A stretch of DNA of 64,000 bases, from NCBI RefSeq assembly GCF_001610895.1, contig NZ_CP011273.1:5704001-5768000 (forward strand), given 5' to 3'. A model generated the notes under the pieces. That model was not told the DNA's origin, did not search any database, and saw only the letters and a program-made list of their open reading frames with translations. A program made the position numbers and the translations under genes. Shown here piece after piece: positions 1-7,932 of this stretch (positions within the stretch are counted from its first letter, which is position 1; every line of letters starts with the position of its first letter). The DNA is from Planctomyces sp. SH-PL62. Its GTDB lineage: Bacteria > Planctomycetota > Planctomycetia > Isosphaerales > Isosphaeraceae.

Positions 1-400
1 CCTCCACGCCGAAGCGCGTAGCGATGTCGGCGGAGGATAGCCCTTGCCCGGCCAGCCGGGCGAAGGCTTCACACTCGTCCGCCGGGTGCATGGCGTGGCG
101 CACGGTGTTTTCCGCCAAGCTCAACTCCTGCGCCTGTGCTTCCGTGTAGATGTGGCAGGGCACGGCGTAATCGTCCGGCAGATGGCCTTCCGACTGGAGC
201 GCGTGCAGTGCGGCCAGCCGCCTGCCTCCGGCAAATACCTGAAATTTCCCCTTCTTGGCAGGGTGGACGCTCAGATTCTGCAACAGGCCATGGGCGCGGA
301 TGGATGCTTTCAGCTCGTCGCACGCGGCGGCGTTTCCGGTGCGCCGGACGTTGAGCGGGGATTTAGCAAGCTTCTTGACTTCGATTAGTTGCGTATTCAT
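1..400 (-). CDS. ParB-like N-terminal domain protein, partial
   Basis: The reading frame is open to the left window edge, so only the first 133 codons are visible. The protein begins MNTQLIEVKKLAKSPLNVR and contains the ParB/Srx-fold signatures GLLQNLSVHP, FAGGRRLAAL and LAENTVRHAMHPAD. The last matches the conserved ENxxR segment in box II of ParB-type nuclease/CTPase domains. Many plasmid and ICE proteins of this kind bind DNA and act in segregation or regulation. It is the third gene of a minus-strand run behind ardC and the 105-aa gene, separated from the latter by a 10-bp hairpin. A second, different ParB-like gene lies at 5111. What the C-terminal part contains cannot be seen. Confidence 0.85.
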   Translation of the reverse strand, partial: MNTQLIEVKKLAKSPLNVRRTGNAAACDELKASIRAHGLLQNLSVHPAKKGKFQVFAGGRRLAALHALQSEGHLPDDYAVPCHIYTEAQAQELSLAENTVRHAMHPADECEAFARLAGQGLSSADIATRFGVE

Positions 401-437
401 AGTGTCAATCTCCGTTTGTATGCATTTCGGGGGAATT

Positions 438-464
438 CCGGGCGGGGCTGCAATCCCCGCCCGG
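438..464 (-). terminator. Stem-loop between small gene and ParB-domain gene
   Basis: A perfect 10-bp inverted repeat CCGGGCGGGG / CCCCGCCCGG with a 7-nt loop sits between the stop codon at 478 and the start at 400. No T-run follows on the minus strand, so it may be an intrinsic-like terminator, an attenuator or an RNA-stabilising hairpin. Confidence 0.45.
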
Positions 465-477
465 TCAGTCGTTTAAC

Positions 478-792
478 TCAGTAATCGTCCGGCATCAGTA
501 CCGTGGTGACGCTGCGGTCGGCCTCGGTGATAATCCAGAACACGGTTTCGCCAGCACGATAGACCGATAGCAGCCGGTAGCCCTCGGTCAGCGCTTCCTC
601 GTTGCTGGCACGGTCATCCTCACACACCTCTCCCCAATCGCCGGACGCGTGGCGGCACAAAGCGTGCGCCACTTCCACCGAGGGAAGCTGTTCGGCGGCG
701 TTGGCGGTCATCACCACGTCACCGAGTGGAAATTTGGGGTTGGCGATGACCAGCCGGGGAAACGGCGGTTTTTCGGGTTGCATGTTCGTCAT
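478..792 (-). CDS. Small plasmid/ICE-type conserved protein, unknown function
   Basis: A 104-aa protein starting MTNMQPEKPPFPRL and ending with a strongly patterned block FWIITEADRSVTTVLMPDDY. I recall similar short proteins annotated only as plasmid-related or hypothetical beside ardC genes on mobile elements; that recollection is not tested here. No enzyme motif, membrane segment or signal peptide is visible. The start at 792 is chosen because AGGAGA lies 8 nt upstream; an upstream ATG at 837 overlaps the palindrome at 821-841. The gene lies between ardC and the ParB-domain gene on the same strand and has its own palindrome upstream, so it may be separately controlled. Confidence 0.8.
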   Translation of the reverse strand: MTNMQPEKPPFPRLVIANPKFPLGDVVMTANAAEQLPSVEVAHALCRHASGDWGEVCEDDRASNEEALTEGYRLLSVYRAGETVFWIITEADRSVTTVLMPDDY

Positions 793-820
793 AAGTTCGT
801 CTCCTAATATGGTTAACACA

Positions 821-841
821 TTGAATGCGCCCGGCATTCAA
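821..841. promoter_or_regulatory. 21-bp palindrome, probable operator (copy 1)
   Basis: The sequence is TTGAATGC, five bases, GCATTCAA: a perfect 8-bp inverted repeat. It lies 29 nt before the start codon of the minus-strand gene at 792. The same half-sites and spacing recur before ardC at 2003-2023. This position fits a repressor operator over a promoter; no cognate regulator is identified. Confidence 0.6.
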
Positions 842-1037
842 TGAGCTAGCCAAGCGGCAATGAGCGGGGGGAGCCGTCAGGCGGTCGGGCGGCGGAGGGG
901 AATCACCCGGTTTGCAGGCTGGCCGCGCGCGGGCAGCCGAAAACTGGGGACACCGCCGTGCGACCGGAGGCTTGCCGCTTGACGGCGATGGGGCTGCAGG
1001 CCCCGCTTGGGGGCGTTGCCCACGCGGTGGCGGTGCT

Positions 1038-1065
1038 GCCGGCGGCGCGGCTTCGCGCCGCCGGC
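1038..1065 (-). terminator. Strong stem-loop after ardC
   Basis: A perfect 12-bp GC-rich stem (GCCGGCGGCGCG / CGCGCCGCCGGC) with a GCTT loop lies 13 nt past the ardC stop codon on the minus strand. No T-tract follows, so it is a terminator-like hairpin rather than a textbook intrinsic terminator. Confidence 0.5.
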
Positions 1066-1078
1066 CTATGTTCTGTGT

Positions 1079-1972
1079 TCAGCCTTCCGGCTTCGGCTGC
1101 AGGGCGTGCAGAAAATCCACCGCCTTCTGCGCCTCGGCAGCGGCGGAGAAGATGGCGCGTTTGTCTTCCCTCAGCACTTTCAGCCAGTGATCCAGGTAGC
1201 TGGCGTGGTCTTCCCGCGGCTCCGGCGTGATCGCCAGATCGGCGGAAAGGAACGCGGCGCCAAGCTCGGCCACCAGCTCTTCGCGGGCGTAGCCTTCATC
1301 GCCGAACTTCTTCCGGCCAAAATCCCGGTTCAATCGGCTGCCATGCTTCGTCCAGTGGGTCAGCTCGTGGGCGAGCGTGGAGCAATAGGACTGCGCATCG
1401 CGGAACGTTTCAAAGGGCGGCATCTGCACGTAATCCGGCGCTTCCGCATAGTAAGCCCGGTTGCCGCCATGGCGGATGTCGGCTTGCGTATTGGCGTAGA
1501 AGAGGTCAGCCTGGGCAATCCGCTCCTGCGGCTGGAGCTGGGTGGAAGCGGTCGCGTAGAAATGAGCGGGCAAGCCTTCGGTCTGCTCGGCGTTGAAGAC
1601 GGTATAGCCCTTCATGAAATAAATATCCTTCTCCACCTCTTCGCCATCGTCGGTGGTGTCGGTTTTGGTCATGCGGTCGGAATAGACAACCAGCGTGCCC
1701 TTGGCTCCGGCCTTGATGTGGCCGCCCAATTCCCTGGCCTGCTTGAAGGTAATCCACAGCGGGGCGGCAAAGCCCTGGGCAGCGGCGCTCATCCAGAGTT
1801 GAATCACGTTAATTCCACGGTACGGCTGGCCACTGGAGCGAAGTGGGCGGGTGATCTTGCCCGCCAGATGCTCGGCGTTCCACGGCTGGAGCCACGGACG
1901 CACGCCGCGCTCCAGCTCGGAAACGATGTGGTCGGTGACGCGGGTATAGATATCGGCTCGGTCGGTGTTCAT
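1079..1972 (-). CDS. ardC: ArdC-like antirestriction protein
   Basis: A 297-aa protein with the N-terminal ArdC single-stranded-DNA-binding domain (formerly DUF1738; residues about 5-125, including PWNAEHLAGK and YRGINVIQLW) and a C-terminal zincin-like metallopeptidase part. The zinc-binding HExxH motif is seen as HELTHW at residues 202-207, followed by EELVAELGAAFL. Family members shield incoming single-stranded DNA from host restriction after conjugation. The start at 1972 is preferred over an ATG at 2023, which falls inside the palindrome, because GAAGGAG stands 9 nt before it. It is first in the minus-strand run and has the palindrome 31 nt upstream, so it is probably regulated together with the gene at 792. 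Confidence 0.92.
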   Translation of the reverse strand: MNTDRADIYTRVTDHIVSELERGVRPWLQPWNAEHLAGKITRPLRSSGQPYRGINVIQLWMSAAAQGFAAPLWITFKQARELGGHIKAGAKGTLVVYSDRMTKTDTTDDGEEVEKDIYFMKGYTVFNAEQTEGLPAHFYATASTQLQPQERIAQADLFYANTQADIRHGGNRAYYAEAPDYVQMPPFETFRDAQSYCSTLAHELTHWTKHGSRLNRDFGRKKFGDEGYAREELVAELGAAFLSADLAITPEPREDHASYLDHWLKVLREDKRAIFSAAAEAQKAVDFLHALQPKPEG

Positions 1973-2002
1973 GGCTCTTGCTCCTTCGTTGATATGTCCG
2001 GT

Positions 2003-2023
2003 TTGAATGCGGCGCGCATTCAA
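2003..2023. promoter_or_regulatory. 21-bp palindrome, probable operator (copy 2)
   Basis: TTGAATGC, five bases, GCATTCAA: the same half-sites and 5-base spacing as the site at 821-841, with the central bases GGCGC instead of GCCCG. It lies 31 nt before the ardC start codon and is flanked by partial CCGG symmetry on both sides. Confidence 0.6.
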
Positions 2024-2742
2024 CCGGAACGAAGGGAAGGGCTTTCCAGGGGGGAAGGGTTATCAAGGGACGAAACCGTGTCTGCACAAGGCGATAGCCG
2101 CGGAAGATGCGGTTTCGAGCGAAGCGGCCCTTGAAAACCCTGGGGGATCACCCCCGGTGTTTCGCACCAGCGAGCGGTAAGGCGGCGGTAGCCGGTGCCG
2201 GAGGCACGGGAGCGAAGCGGACCCTGGGAGCACGCGGCCGGCTCCTGCCGGGGTGCCAGCACGAGATTGCATGCACTGAACATCTGCCGCCCGCGCTGCA
2301 GGCGGCACCCCTGCCTACGCTCTCGCAACCCCGCCCAGCTTCCGCTCCGGCAGGGGTAAGGCTCTGGATAGGCCGTGAACCCGCCTGGGTTGTCACCAAA
2401 TGCGCGGAACGGCATTGGCAGAGGGAATTGGGCAGACGCAGCGTTTCCGTCGCTCCTAGGGCTTCTGGCTGGCCGGGAATCACCGTGCTCCGGCGTTCCG
2501 TCTCCACGCTGGGCAGGCAATCGAGTATAATTTCGACGGAAGTCCTTTTCTCATGGGGAAATAGGCCGTCACCGCCACCCCCAGGATTCGCCGAAACGAC
2601 TCGGACTGTCCACATGCAATCTGGGGCGGGGGGATAGCATTCACCTTCCCTGCCTGCAGAGAAGAACGCTAGCGTGGAACCTTGTCTTTCCGTGTGGTTG
2701 CCGCAATCTGCTAAGCAACGCTTCGATGGGCATGCGTGACAT
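2024..2742. other. Long intergenic region with inverted repeats, no convincing gene
   Basis: This 719-base gap separates the minus-strand ardC run from the plus-strand HEAT gene. Frames open in it have no ribosome binding site or recognisable sequence. It holds several imperfect inverted repeats, for example GGGGATCACCCC near 2143 and a pair of GGGGTGCC / GGCACCCC arms near 2250 and 2306. There is a TATAAT at 2526-2531 without a good -35. It could hold an origin of transfer or promoters for both directions, but nothing here proves it. Confidence 0.4.
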
Positions 2743-3975
2743 ATGGAACATCCGAGTCGAGTGCGATATTTGAACCCGCTCGTGAGAGCGATTCGAGAGG
2801 CGGCGGAAACCTCCAGTGATGACCATATTGAATTTTTAAAAACCCTAGGGCAGGAAGCCGAACAAGCCGTGGCTGTGATGGCAGATGCGATGAGCGATCG
2901 GGCTGCCGAAGTTCGCGTAGCCGCTGCCGCTGCACTGGGATGGATAAAGCCGATTAATGACCAAGCGATCCAAACCCTTATACATGGCCTCAAGGACAGA
3001 GAACCGGACGTACGTCGAGCTGTATACGATTCATTATGGCAAATCGGATTGCAAGCCAAGGCTTCGGTCCCGCATTTGATCCTTGCGTTACGCCATGGCG
3101 AAGAGCTTGATCGAAGCTATGCAGCATCCGCACTTGGTCAAATCGATCCCGCTGATCAGGTGACGGTTTCGGCGCTCGTTGAGGCTGCTGGGGACGCAGA
3201 AATCAACGTTCGCGTCTGTGTAGCTGGCGCCCTCGGAGAACCCGACCACCCATTTGCACAAATCGTAGTACCCGTGCTCATCCGGCTACTACGCGACATT
3301 GCCGGAAGAGTTCGACAAAGCGCTGCCCGTTCGCTTGGACACATCGGCCCAGCCGCACAGGACGCGGTTCCTCCTTTGATCGAAGCCTTAGCTGATGAAG
3401 ACAGCTACGTCCGCGCCTATGCCGCCGAGTCCTTAGGTTGGATCGGGCCGGCTGCCAAGCAAGCCTGGAAACCTGTATGGATCTTGCGCCACACCGACAA
3501 GGAGCCGCACGTCCGCGTGGCCGCCGCGTATGCCCAAGGCGTCCTCGACGCATTCAGCCGAGGCTGGACCGATAATAGTCAAAACCGGCTGCGATTGGCG
3601 GTTCTCGAAGCGGACGCGCTCAACCGGATGATTCAACTCAAAATGTTCTACATTGTTATGCGCGCCTATATGGAAGGCGGAAACTCATTGAGGGCGACCA
3701 GGGAGGCTTTGCTGAATCATCATTTCCACAATCTGGCTAACGATGACCTTCCCACCAGCGTGCAGTCATTCAGCGTAATTTTCGACAAGTTGATGGATTT
3801 CTTTCCTGCTGTGATGAAGAATCCGGATTTTCAGATCGTTTCAAAACCGAAGGGCTTGCCCGCCCGATTTACCGATGACGCTCAGGCCGCATGGCAGTGG
3901 ACAGACAAATTCCTGAGGCGGCACCTGGCCCCCGATTGGTTCGGCTTCTTCCGCTTGTTACCAGACAGAGAGTGA
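2743..3975 (+). CDS. HEAT-repeat (PBS-lyase-like) protein, cargo
   Basis: A 410-aa protein, about the first 270 residues of which are a row of six to seven HEAT-like repeats. The repeating core reads VRxAAAxALGxI, seen for example in VRVAAAAALGWI, VRQSAARSLGHIG and VRAYAAESLGWIG. These form alpha solenoids used for protein-protein contacts. The last 140 residues (from about RGWTDNSQNRLRLAV) are not repeats and I do not recognise them. No signal peptide or membrane segment is visible. Codon use is more AT-rich than in the rest of the element, so it looks like cargo. The ribosome binding site is weak (GATGGG 8-10 nt before the ATG). The partner is unknown; the 131-aa gene downstream is the obvious candidate. 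Confidence 0.85.
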   Translation: MEHPSRVRYLNPLVRAIREAAETSSDDHIEFLKTLGQEAEQAVAVMADAMSDRAAEVRVAAAAALGWIKPINDQAIQTLIHGLKDREPDVRRAVYDSLWQIGLQAKASVPHLILALRHGEELDRSYAASALGQIDPADQVTVSALVEAAGDAEINVRVCVAGALGEPDHPFAQIVVPVLIRLLRDIAGRVRQSAARSLGHIGPAAQDAVPPLIEALADEDSYVRAYAAESLGWIGPAAKQAWKPVWILRHTDKEPHVRVAAAYAQGVLDAFSRGWTDNSQNRLRLAVLEADALNRMIQLKMFYIVMRAYMEGGNSLRATREALLNHHFHNLANDDLPTSVQSFSVIFDKLMDFFPAVMKNPDFQIVSKPKGLPARFTDDAQAAWQWTDKFLRRHLAPDWFGFFRLLPDRE

Positions 3976-4070
3976 GGGGGGCGGCGAACGAAAAGTCTGC
4001 ACCGGCAATATTTAAATTGAACAAATGGACAGTCATGGTTAACAATAATCGCCCTATGCAGGAGAGGAGA

Positions 4071-4103
4071 ATGACTTTGGTGCGGCAGGCGGATCATGGT
4101 TGA
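4071..4103 (+). CDS. Possible 10-aa leader peptide overlapping the next start
   Basis: ATG at 4071 follows GGAGAGGAGA directly and encodes MTLVRQADHG before a TGA at 4101-4103. The start codon of the following gene (4096) lies inside it, so ribosomes finishing the leader end 8 nt past that start. The next gene has only a weak binding site of its own, so translational coupling is plausible. It could also be chance. Confidence 0.35.
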   Translation: MTLVRQADHG

Positions 4104-4491
4104 CGCGTTGAACATAGAGATGGGGAAAATCGATTTCCCCAGCGATAAACTCACGTTTGGGGCGGTTCGACGCCTTCATGCCGATCAGGTCGATACCGAT
4201 TACGAAACACGCACCCTGTTCGACACGCAGAAACCAGGAAGCGCCGGGGATTCGATAGGTCACATGCTCTTCGCGGAGCGAATGGTGGCGGAAGGGGCCT
4301 TTCTCCAGGCGATAGGTCATCCGCGCGATCCGGTATATATCGAAGATCAGAAGGCTTATGCCGCGGACGCGTCTGAACTGTATATCCGTTATGGGCTTGC
4401 TAGCGGGCCTCATCATGCCCAGCAACTGATTCGAGACATCGAAGCTCAGGCCCAGACACTCGCCAGGCAATCCTCCGGCAGGCAGCCTTAA
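4096..4491 (+). CDS. Hypothetical protein, 131 aa, cargo
   Basis: A soluble 131-aa protein starting MVDALNIEMGKIDFPSDKL. It contains FGAVRRLHADQVDTDYETR and GHMLFAERMVAEGAFLQAIGH and has an acidic, helix-rich look, with a C-terminal QQLIRDIEAQAQTLARQ helix. No known domain is recognised. It follows the HEAT-repeat gene by 120 bases with the same lower-GC composition, suggesting both came in together. The weak site GGCAGGCGG before the ATG and the overlapping leader reading frame suggest coupled translation. The minus-strand frames across the same region lack a start site and read as shadows. Confidence 0.65.
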   Translation: MVDALNIEMGKIDFPSDKLTFGAVRRLHADQVDTDYETRTLFDTQKPGSAGDSIGHMLFAERMVAEGAFLQAIGHPRDPVYIEDQKAYAADASELYIRYGLASGPHHAQQLIRDIEAQAQTLARQSSGRQP

Positions 4492-4561
4492 TCAGGGCTG
4501 GACGGCCGGGTGTTCGGTCCCGCTTAACACTTCTTGCCGATCGATTTTCCCCCCTTAGGAT

Positions 4562-4699
4562 ATGGCTGTCGGATATGAGCCGGCCGCACCCGGCCCAACG
4601 ATCAGGCGAAACCCTAGCCTGGTCTACGACCGGGGATTTCCAGTCGACCGCTGGGATGGCGTAGCCATCGTCCGTACCGGCCTCTTCCCCAAACGCTGA
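4562..4699 (+). CDS. Possible 45-aa protein
   Basis: In the 308-base gap between the cargo gene and the gene at 4800 a frame from ATG 4562 encodes MAVGYEPAAPGPTIRRNPSL and onward to VRTGLFPKR. AGGAT stands only two bases before the ATG, so the binding site is poor. The composition is protein-like but no family is recognised. The rest of the gap holds nothing else that I can support. Confidence 0.25.
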   Translation: MAVGYEPAAPGPTIRRNPSLVYDRGFPVDRWDGVAIVRTGLFPKR

Positions 4700-4799
4700 A
4701 AACCTCTGAGCAAACCTTTAACACCTGCTGCCACGCGGCGTGCCCGGTTGCCGTGCGTGGTGAGCGTCCATCATCCGTCCGGGCAGAAGGAGCAACCCC

Positions 4800-5018
4800 A
4801 TGATTCGGCATAACGATCAGCCGCTTAGCTCCGTGTTCATCGCCGCTCCGGCACCGGCACCGGGCTTTGAACCGCTCACCATCCTCGTCCATCCCGCCTG
4901 CCTGATCCTGGCCGCGCCAACGGCCAATGCGCTTCCAGCTATGCAGTGTGGGCGCATCAAGATCAGCGTGCCCGCGCCGGCCGAAATGACTGTGGCCGGC
5001 ACCCCGGTGGCCGGCTGA
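4800..5018 (+). CDS. Small hypothetical protein, 72 aa
   Basis: A 72-aa protein starting MIRHNDQPLSSVFIAAPAPA, with a hydrophobic middle (LTILVHPACLILAAP) and a short C-terminal tail. AAGGAG lies 8 nt before the ATG, which is why I take this strand rather than the overlapping minus-strand frame. It heads the plus-strand run that continues with the ParB-like gene 92 bases downstream. No family is recognised and the middle is too short and proline-rich to be a confident membrane helix. Confidence 0.5.
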   Translation: MIRHNDQPLSSVFIAAPAPAPGFEPLTILVHPACLILAAPTANALPAMQCGRIKISVPAPAEMTVAGTPVAG

Positions 5019-5110
5019 CAAATCACGGTTTTTTCCAAACCTCAACGCACACCTTTTCCAGAAAGGTGCTCCGCCGATGAACCCGATTCGCTTCCTTCGG
5101 AGAAACCGCG

Positions 5111-5902
5111 ATGGTCCTGCCGCCGCCGGTGGAGGTGCCGACCGCCAAGGTGCACCTCGATCCCGACAATTTCCGCAAAGCTTACGAGCTGGATTCGCTC
5201 CAGGCGTCCATCCAGCGATACGGCATCCTGCAGCCGCCGGGCCTTTGGGCTGATGCGGCGCGCGATTGCTACTTCGCCATCTGGGGCAACCGCCGGGTGC
5301 TCTGCGCGCAGAAGCTCGGCCTGAAAACCATCTGGGCGCGTGTTTTTCCCGGCCCGCTGGAGGATGGCCAGGCGGATATTTACCAGCTGATCGAGAACCT
5401 GCAACGCGCCGATCTCAAACCCTCGGAGGAAGCAGCCGGCTACAAATGCCTGATGGAGCGCCAGGGACTGAACGCCTCCAAGCTGGCGTCGCTCCTGAAT
5501 GTGTCCAACGGCACTGTGACGAAGAAGCTGGCCCTGCTCAAACTCACGCCGGCGCTGCTGGCGCGGGTGGACAGCCGCGATCTGCCGGAAACCTCCGGCT
5601 ATGAGCTGGCGGCGCTGTCACCGGAACTGCAAATCCACCTGGCCGAGCAGGTGAAGGGACCGATCACGCGGAAGCAGGTTCGCACGATGCTCGGCAAGCC
5701 GGAACCCGCTGAAACGGAGGACAAGCAGCGCAGCCACGCGATTCGCCTGGCATCCTTCCCGCTGAGCGTGCACCGCGGCGTCACGCTCGCCCAACTGTCC
5801 GAGGCGCTGGATGAGCTGAAGCAGCAGCTTCAGCAGGCGGAGCAGAAGGGCATGGACCTGCCGGCATTCGCCAAATCGCTCCGCCGCCCTTCATCCACCT
5901 GA
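5111..5902 (+). CDS. ParB/RepB/Spo0J-family DNA-binding protein
   Basis: A 263-aa protein with a ParB N-terminal domain (residues about 10-100: VPTAKVHLDPDNFRK, IQRYGILQPP, WGNRRVLCAQ, QLIENLQRADLKPSEEA). A KorB-like helix-turn-helix follows (residues about 112-140: LNASKLASLLNVSNGTVTKK). The C-terminus has a glutamine-rich coiled coil (LDELKQQLQQAEQKG). Such proteins bind parS-like or operator sites and act in partition or in control of plasmid genes. GGAG lies 9 nt before the ATG. No ParA ATPase is seen beside it, so a regulatory or plasmid-stabilising role in the element fits as well as partition. It is the first recognisable gene of the plus-strand run leading to the coupling ATPase. Confidence 0.88.
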   Translation: MVLPPPVEVPTAKVHLDPDNFRKAYELDSLQASIQRYGILQPPGLWADAARDCYFAIWGNRRVLCAQKLGLKTIWARVFPGPLEDGQADIYQLIENLQRADLKPSEEAAGYKCLMERQGLNASKLASLLNVSNGTVTKKLALLKLTPALLARVDSRDLPETSGYELAALSPELQIHLAEQVKGPITRKQVRTMLGKPEPAETEDKQRSHAIRLASFPLSVHRGVTLAQLSEALDELKQQLQQAEQKGMDLPAFAKSLRRPSST

Positions 5903-6016
5903 GTTTTAACCCGATTGCCTGCCGCGTGTGAATCCCCGCTTCATCCGGGGAGCGGGGATTCCGCGCACGGCCAGTGGCGCGCCGAATCCTGCTAACCGAT
6001 GGAAAGGAAAGAATGC

Positions 6017-7882
6017 ATGCGATTCCTCCGCCGGATGATCTATCTCGGCTGGGTGGCCGTTTGCCGCCTGTGCCTGTCGCTTTCGGTGGTTCTGTTGATC
6101 GCCGGCACCGCCATGGTGGCCGCGATGTTTCCCGTGCCCGCCGGGTTGATAGCCGGGCTCTTCCTCCTCAGCCGGATGCGCCGCCGCTCGACCAGCGGGG
6201 CGTACGGAACCGCCCGCTTTGCCGATATGGCGGATCTCGCTGCTTACGGCATGCTGGGGAGCGTCTTTGGCCTGGTGTTGGGCCGTGCCGATGCGGCATT
6301 CCGGCCATCCCGCCTGCAGCTCATCAAAGAGCTGATGACCGCGCCGATATCCCGCGCCGACAAGGCGTGCCGCCGTTTCCTGGACAGCTTCCGCGGAAAA
6401 CAGCTCGGCGTGCTGATCCGCCTGCCGGTGTTTACGCACGTCGTCGCATTCAGCCCATCCGGCCGAGGCAAGGGGGTTTCCTATGCCATCACCAATGCGA
6501 TTGCGCATTGGGGTTCCTTGGTGGTGAACGATCCGAAGAGGGAATTGTTTCGGATCACCGCCTGGATTCGCCGGAAGTTTTTCGGCCAGCAAGTGGTACA
6601 CCTCGACCCCTTCGGCGGTAGTAAAGACACGTTCAACGTGCTGAGCCTTATCCATCACGATGACCCGCGGGCGCTCGATCAAATCAAGTCCGTGGCGAAT
6701 GCGATGGTGATCCGCACCGGCCACGAAACGGACCCGCATTGGAATGACAGTGCCGAGCGGTTCCTTTACTCGATCATCGCCTTCGTGGTGGCGCACGGGA
6801 CGCCGGAGGAGCGCAACCTGCAGACGGTGCAGGACATTCTGGCTAGCCCGGAATCGCTCAAGACCGCCATTGCGGCGATGAAGCGTTCTACCGCCATGGG
6901 GGGCATGCTCAAGCGTCTGGGCAACCAACTGACGCATTACCAGGGCGAAGAACTTTCCTCAGTGCTGACGACGGTTGCGCGGCACTGCTCGTTCCTCGAT
7001 TCGCTGCCGGTCGCGGCCAGCATGCGTTCCACCTCCTTCGACCCTGCGGGGCTGCGGAGCGGCAGCTTAAGCATCTATCTCACCATCCCGGAAGATCAGC
7101 TGCACACACAGGCGGCGCTGCTGCGGCTGTGGATCGTGAGTTTGCTCCGCTACCTCACCCGCGACGGTGCCGACGAATCGCGCCCGGTGCTGTTCCTCCT
7201 CGACGAGGCCGCGCATATCGGCAGATTTCAAGTTTTGGAGGATGCGATATCGTTGCTTCGCGGGTACGGAATCAGGCTCTTTTTCTTCTACCAAAGCGTC
7301 TCCCAACTGAAGGAATGCTTCGGCGAACCGGGCAAGTTCCTGGACAACATGGATACCCAGATTTACTGGGGCCTGAACGATTACGCCAGCGCCGAAGCCG
7401 TCAGCAAGCGGCTGGGCAAGGAAACCATCGTCGTCACCTCCGAAACGGACGGCGATTCCACCTCCAAGCCGGTCGGCAGCTCGCTGGGTCAGCCGCCGCA
7501 GCAACGCACCTATACGCGCAACCGCTCGAAAACCACCAACGAAACCGGCCGCGATCTGCTGACGCCGGATGAAATCCTGCGCCTGCCCGAAGACCGCGTG
7601 ATCATCACCCACAAGAACATGCCGCCGATTCTGGCCAGGCGGGTGTTTTACTACAACGACCCGGAATTCCAGGGCGGTCCGCCGATGGGGCGGAACCGGC
7701 TGGGGTTGCGCGATGGCGTGCGCTCCCTGCTGATGCTCGGCGTGGCCGCCTTGTATGCGTTTGGGATGTTCCTGCTGCTGGAGGAGCGGCAGGGCATCCC
7801 CGCGACGAAAACACCTGTCGCCGCCAGCCAGGCCAAGAAGGGCGGCAAGCTGCCGCCCTACCGGAACACTTACCGGCGTTAG
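6017..7882 (+). CDS. TraG/VirD4-type conjugative coupling ATPase
   Basis: A 621-aa protein of the TraG/VirD4 family, the inner-membrane ATPase that delivers relaxase-bound DNA to a type IV secretion channel. Two N-terminal membrane helices (residues about 8-53) are followed by the nucleotide-binding domain. The Walker A segment is SPSGRGKGVS (about 146-155), a variant of the usual TraG P-loop, and Walker B is PVLFLLDEAAHI (about 390-401). Later come the TraG signatures FFFYQSVSQL and DNMDTQIYWGLND. A third hydrophobic helix near the C-terminus (SLLMLGVAALYAFGMFLLL) is unusual for the family. The start at 6017 is chosen because AAGGAAAG precedes it; an upstream ATG at 5999 has none. No relaxase or other transfer gene is seen in the window. 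Confidence 0.92.
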   Translation: MRFLRRMIYLGWVAVCRLCLSLSVVLLIAGTAMVAAMFPVPAGLIAGLFLLSRMRRRSTSGAYGTARFADMADLAAYGMLGSVFGLVLGRADAAFRPSRLQLIKELMTAPISRADKACRRFLDSFRGKQLGVLIRLPVFTHVVAFSPSGRGKGVSYAITNAIAHWGSLVVNDPKRELFRITAWIRRKFFGQQVVHLDPFGGSKDTFNVLSLIHHDDPRALDQIKSVANAMVIRTGHETDPHWNDSAERFLYSIIAFVVAHGTPEERNLQTVQDILASPESLKTAIAAMKRSTAMGGMLKRLGNQLTHYQGEELSSVLTTVARHCSFLDSLPVAASMRSTSFDPAGLRSGSLSIYLTIPEDQLHTQAALLRLWIVSLLRYLTRDGADESRPVLFLLDEAAHIGRFQVLEDAISLLRGYGIRLFFFYQSVSQLKECFGEPGKFLDNMDTQIYWGLNDYASAEAVSKRLGKETIVVTSETDGDSTSKPVGSSLGQPPQQRTYTRNRSKTTNETGRDLLTPDEILRLPEDRVIITHKNMPPILARRVFYYNDPEFQGGPPMGRNRLGLRDGVRSLLMLGVAALYAFGMFLLLEERQGIPATKTPVAASQAKKGGKLPPYRNTYRR

Positions 7883-7932
7883 CCGGTGAGTCGGACGCTT
7901 CGTTTTCCCTCCCCTCACCCGGAGACGCAACC

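Noticed and set aside
2020-2520. Minus-strand frame upstream of ardC
   Set aside because: No binding site, Pro/Arg-rich low-complexity sequence, and it overlaps the palindrome.
2024-2742. Origin of transfer
   Set aside because: Inverted repeats are present but no recognisable nic site, and no relaxase in the window to match it with.
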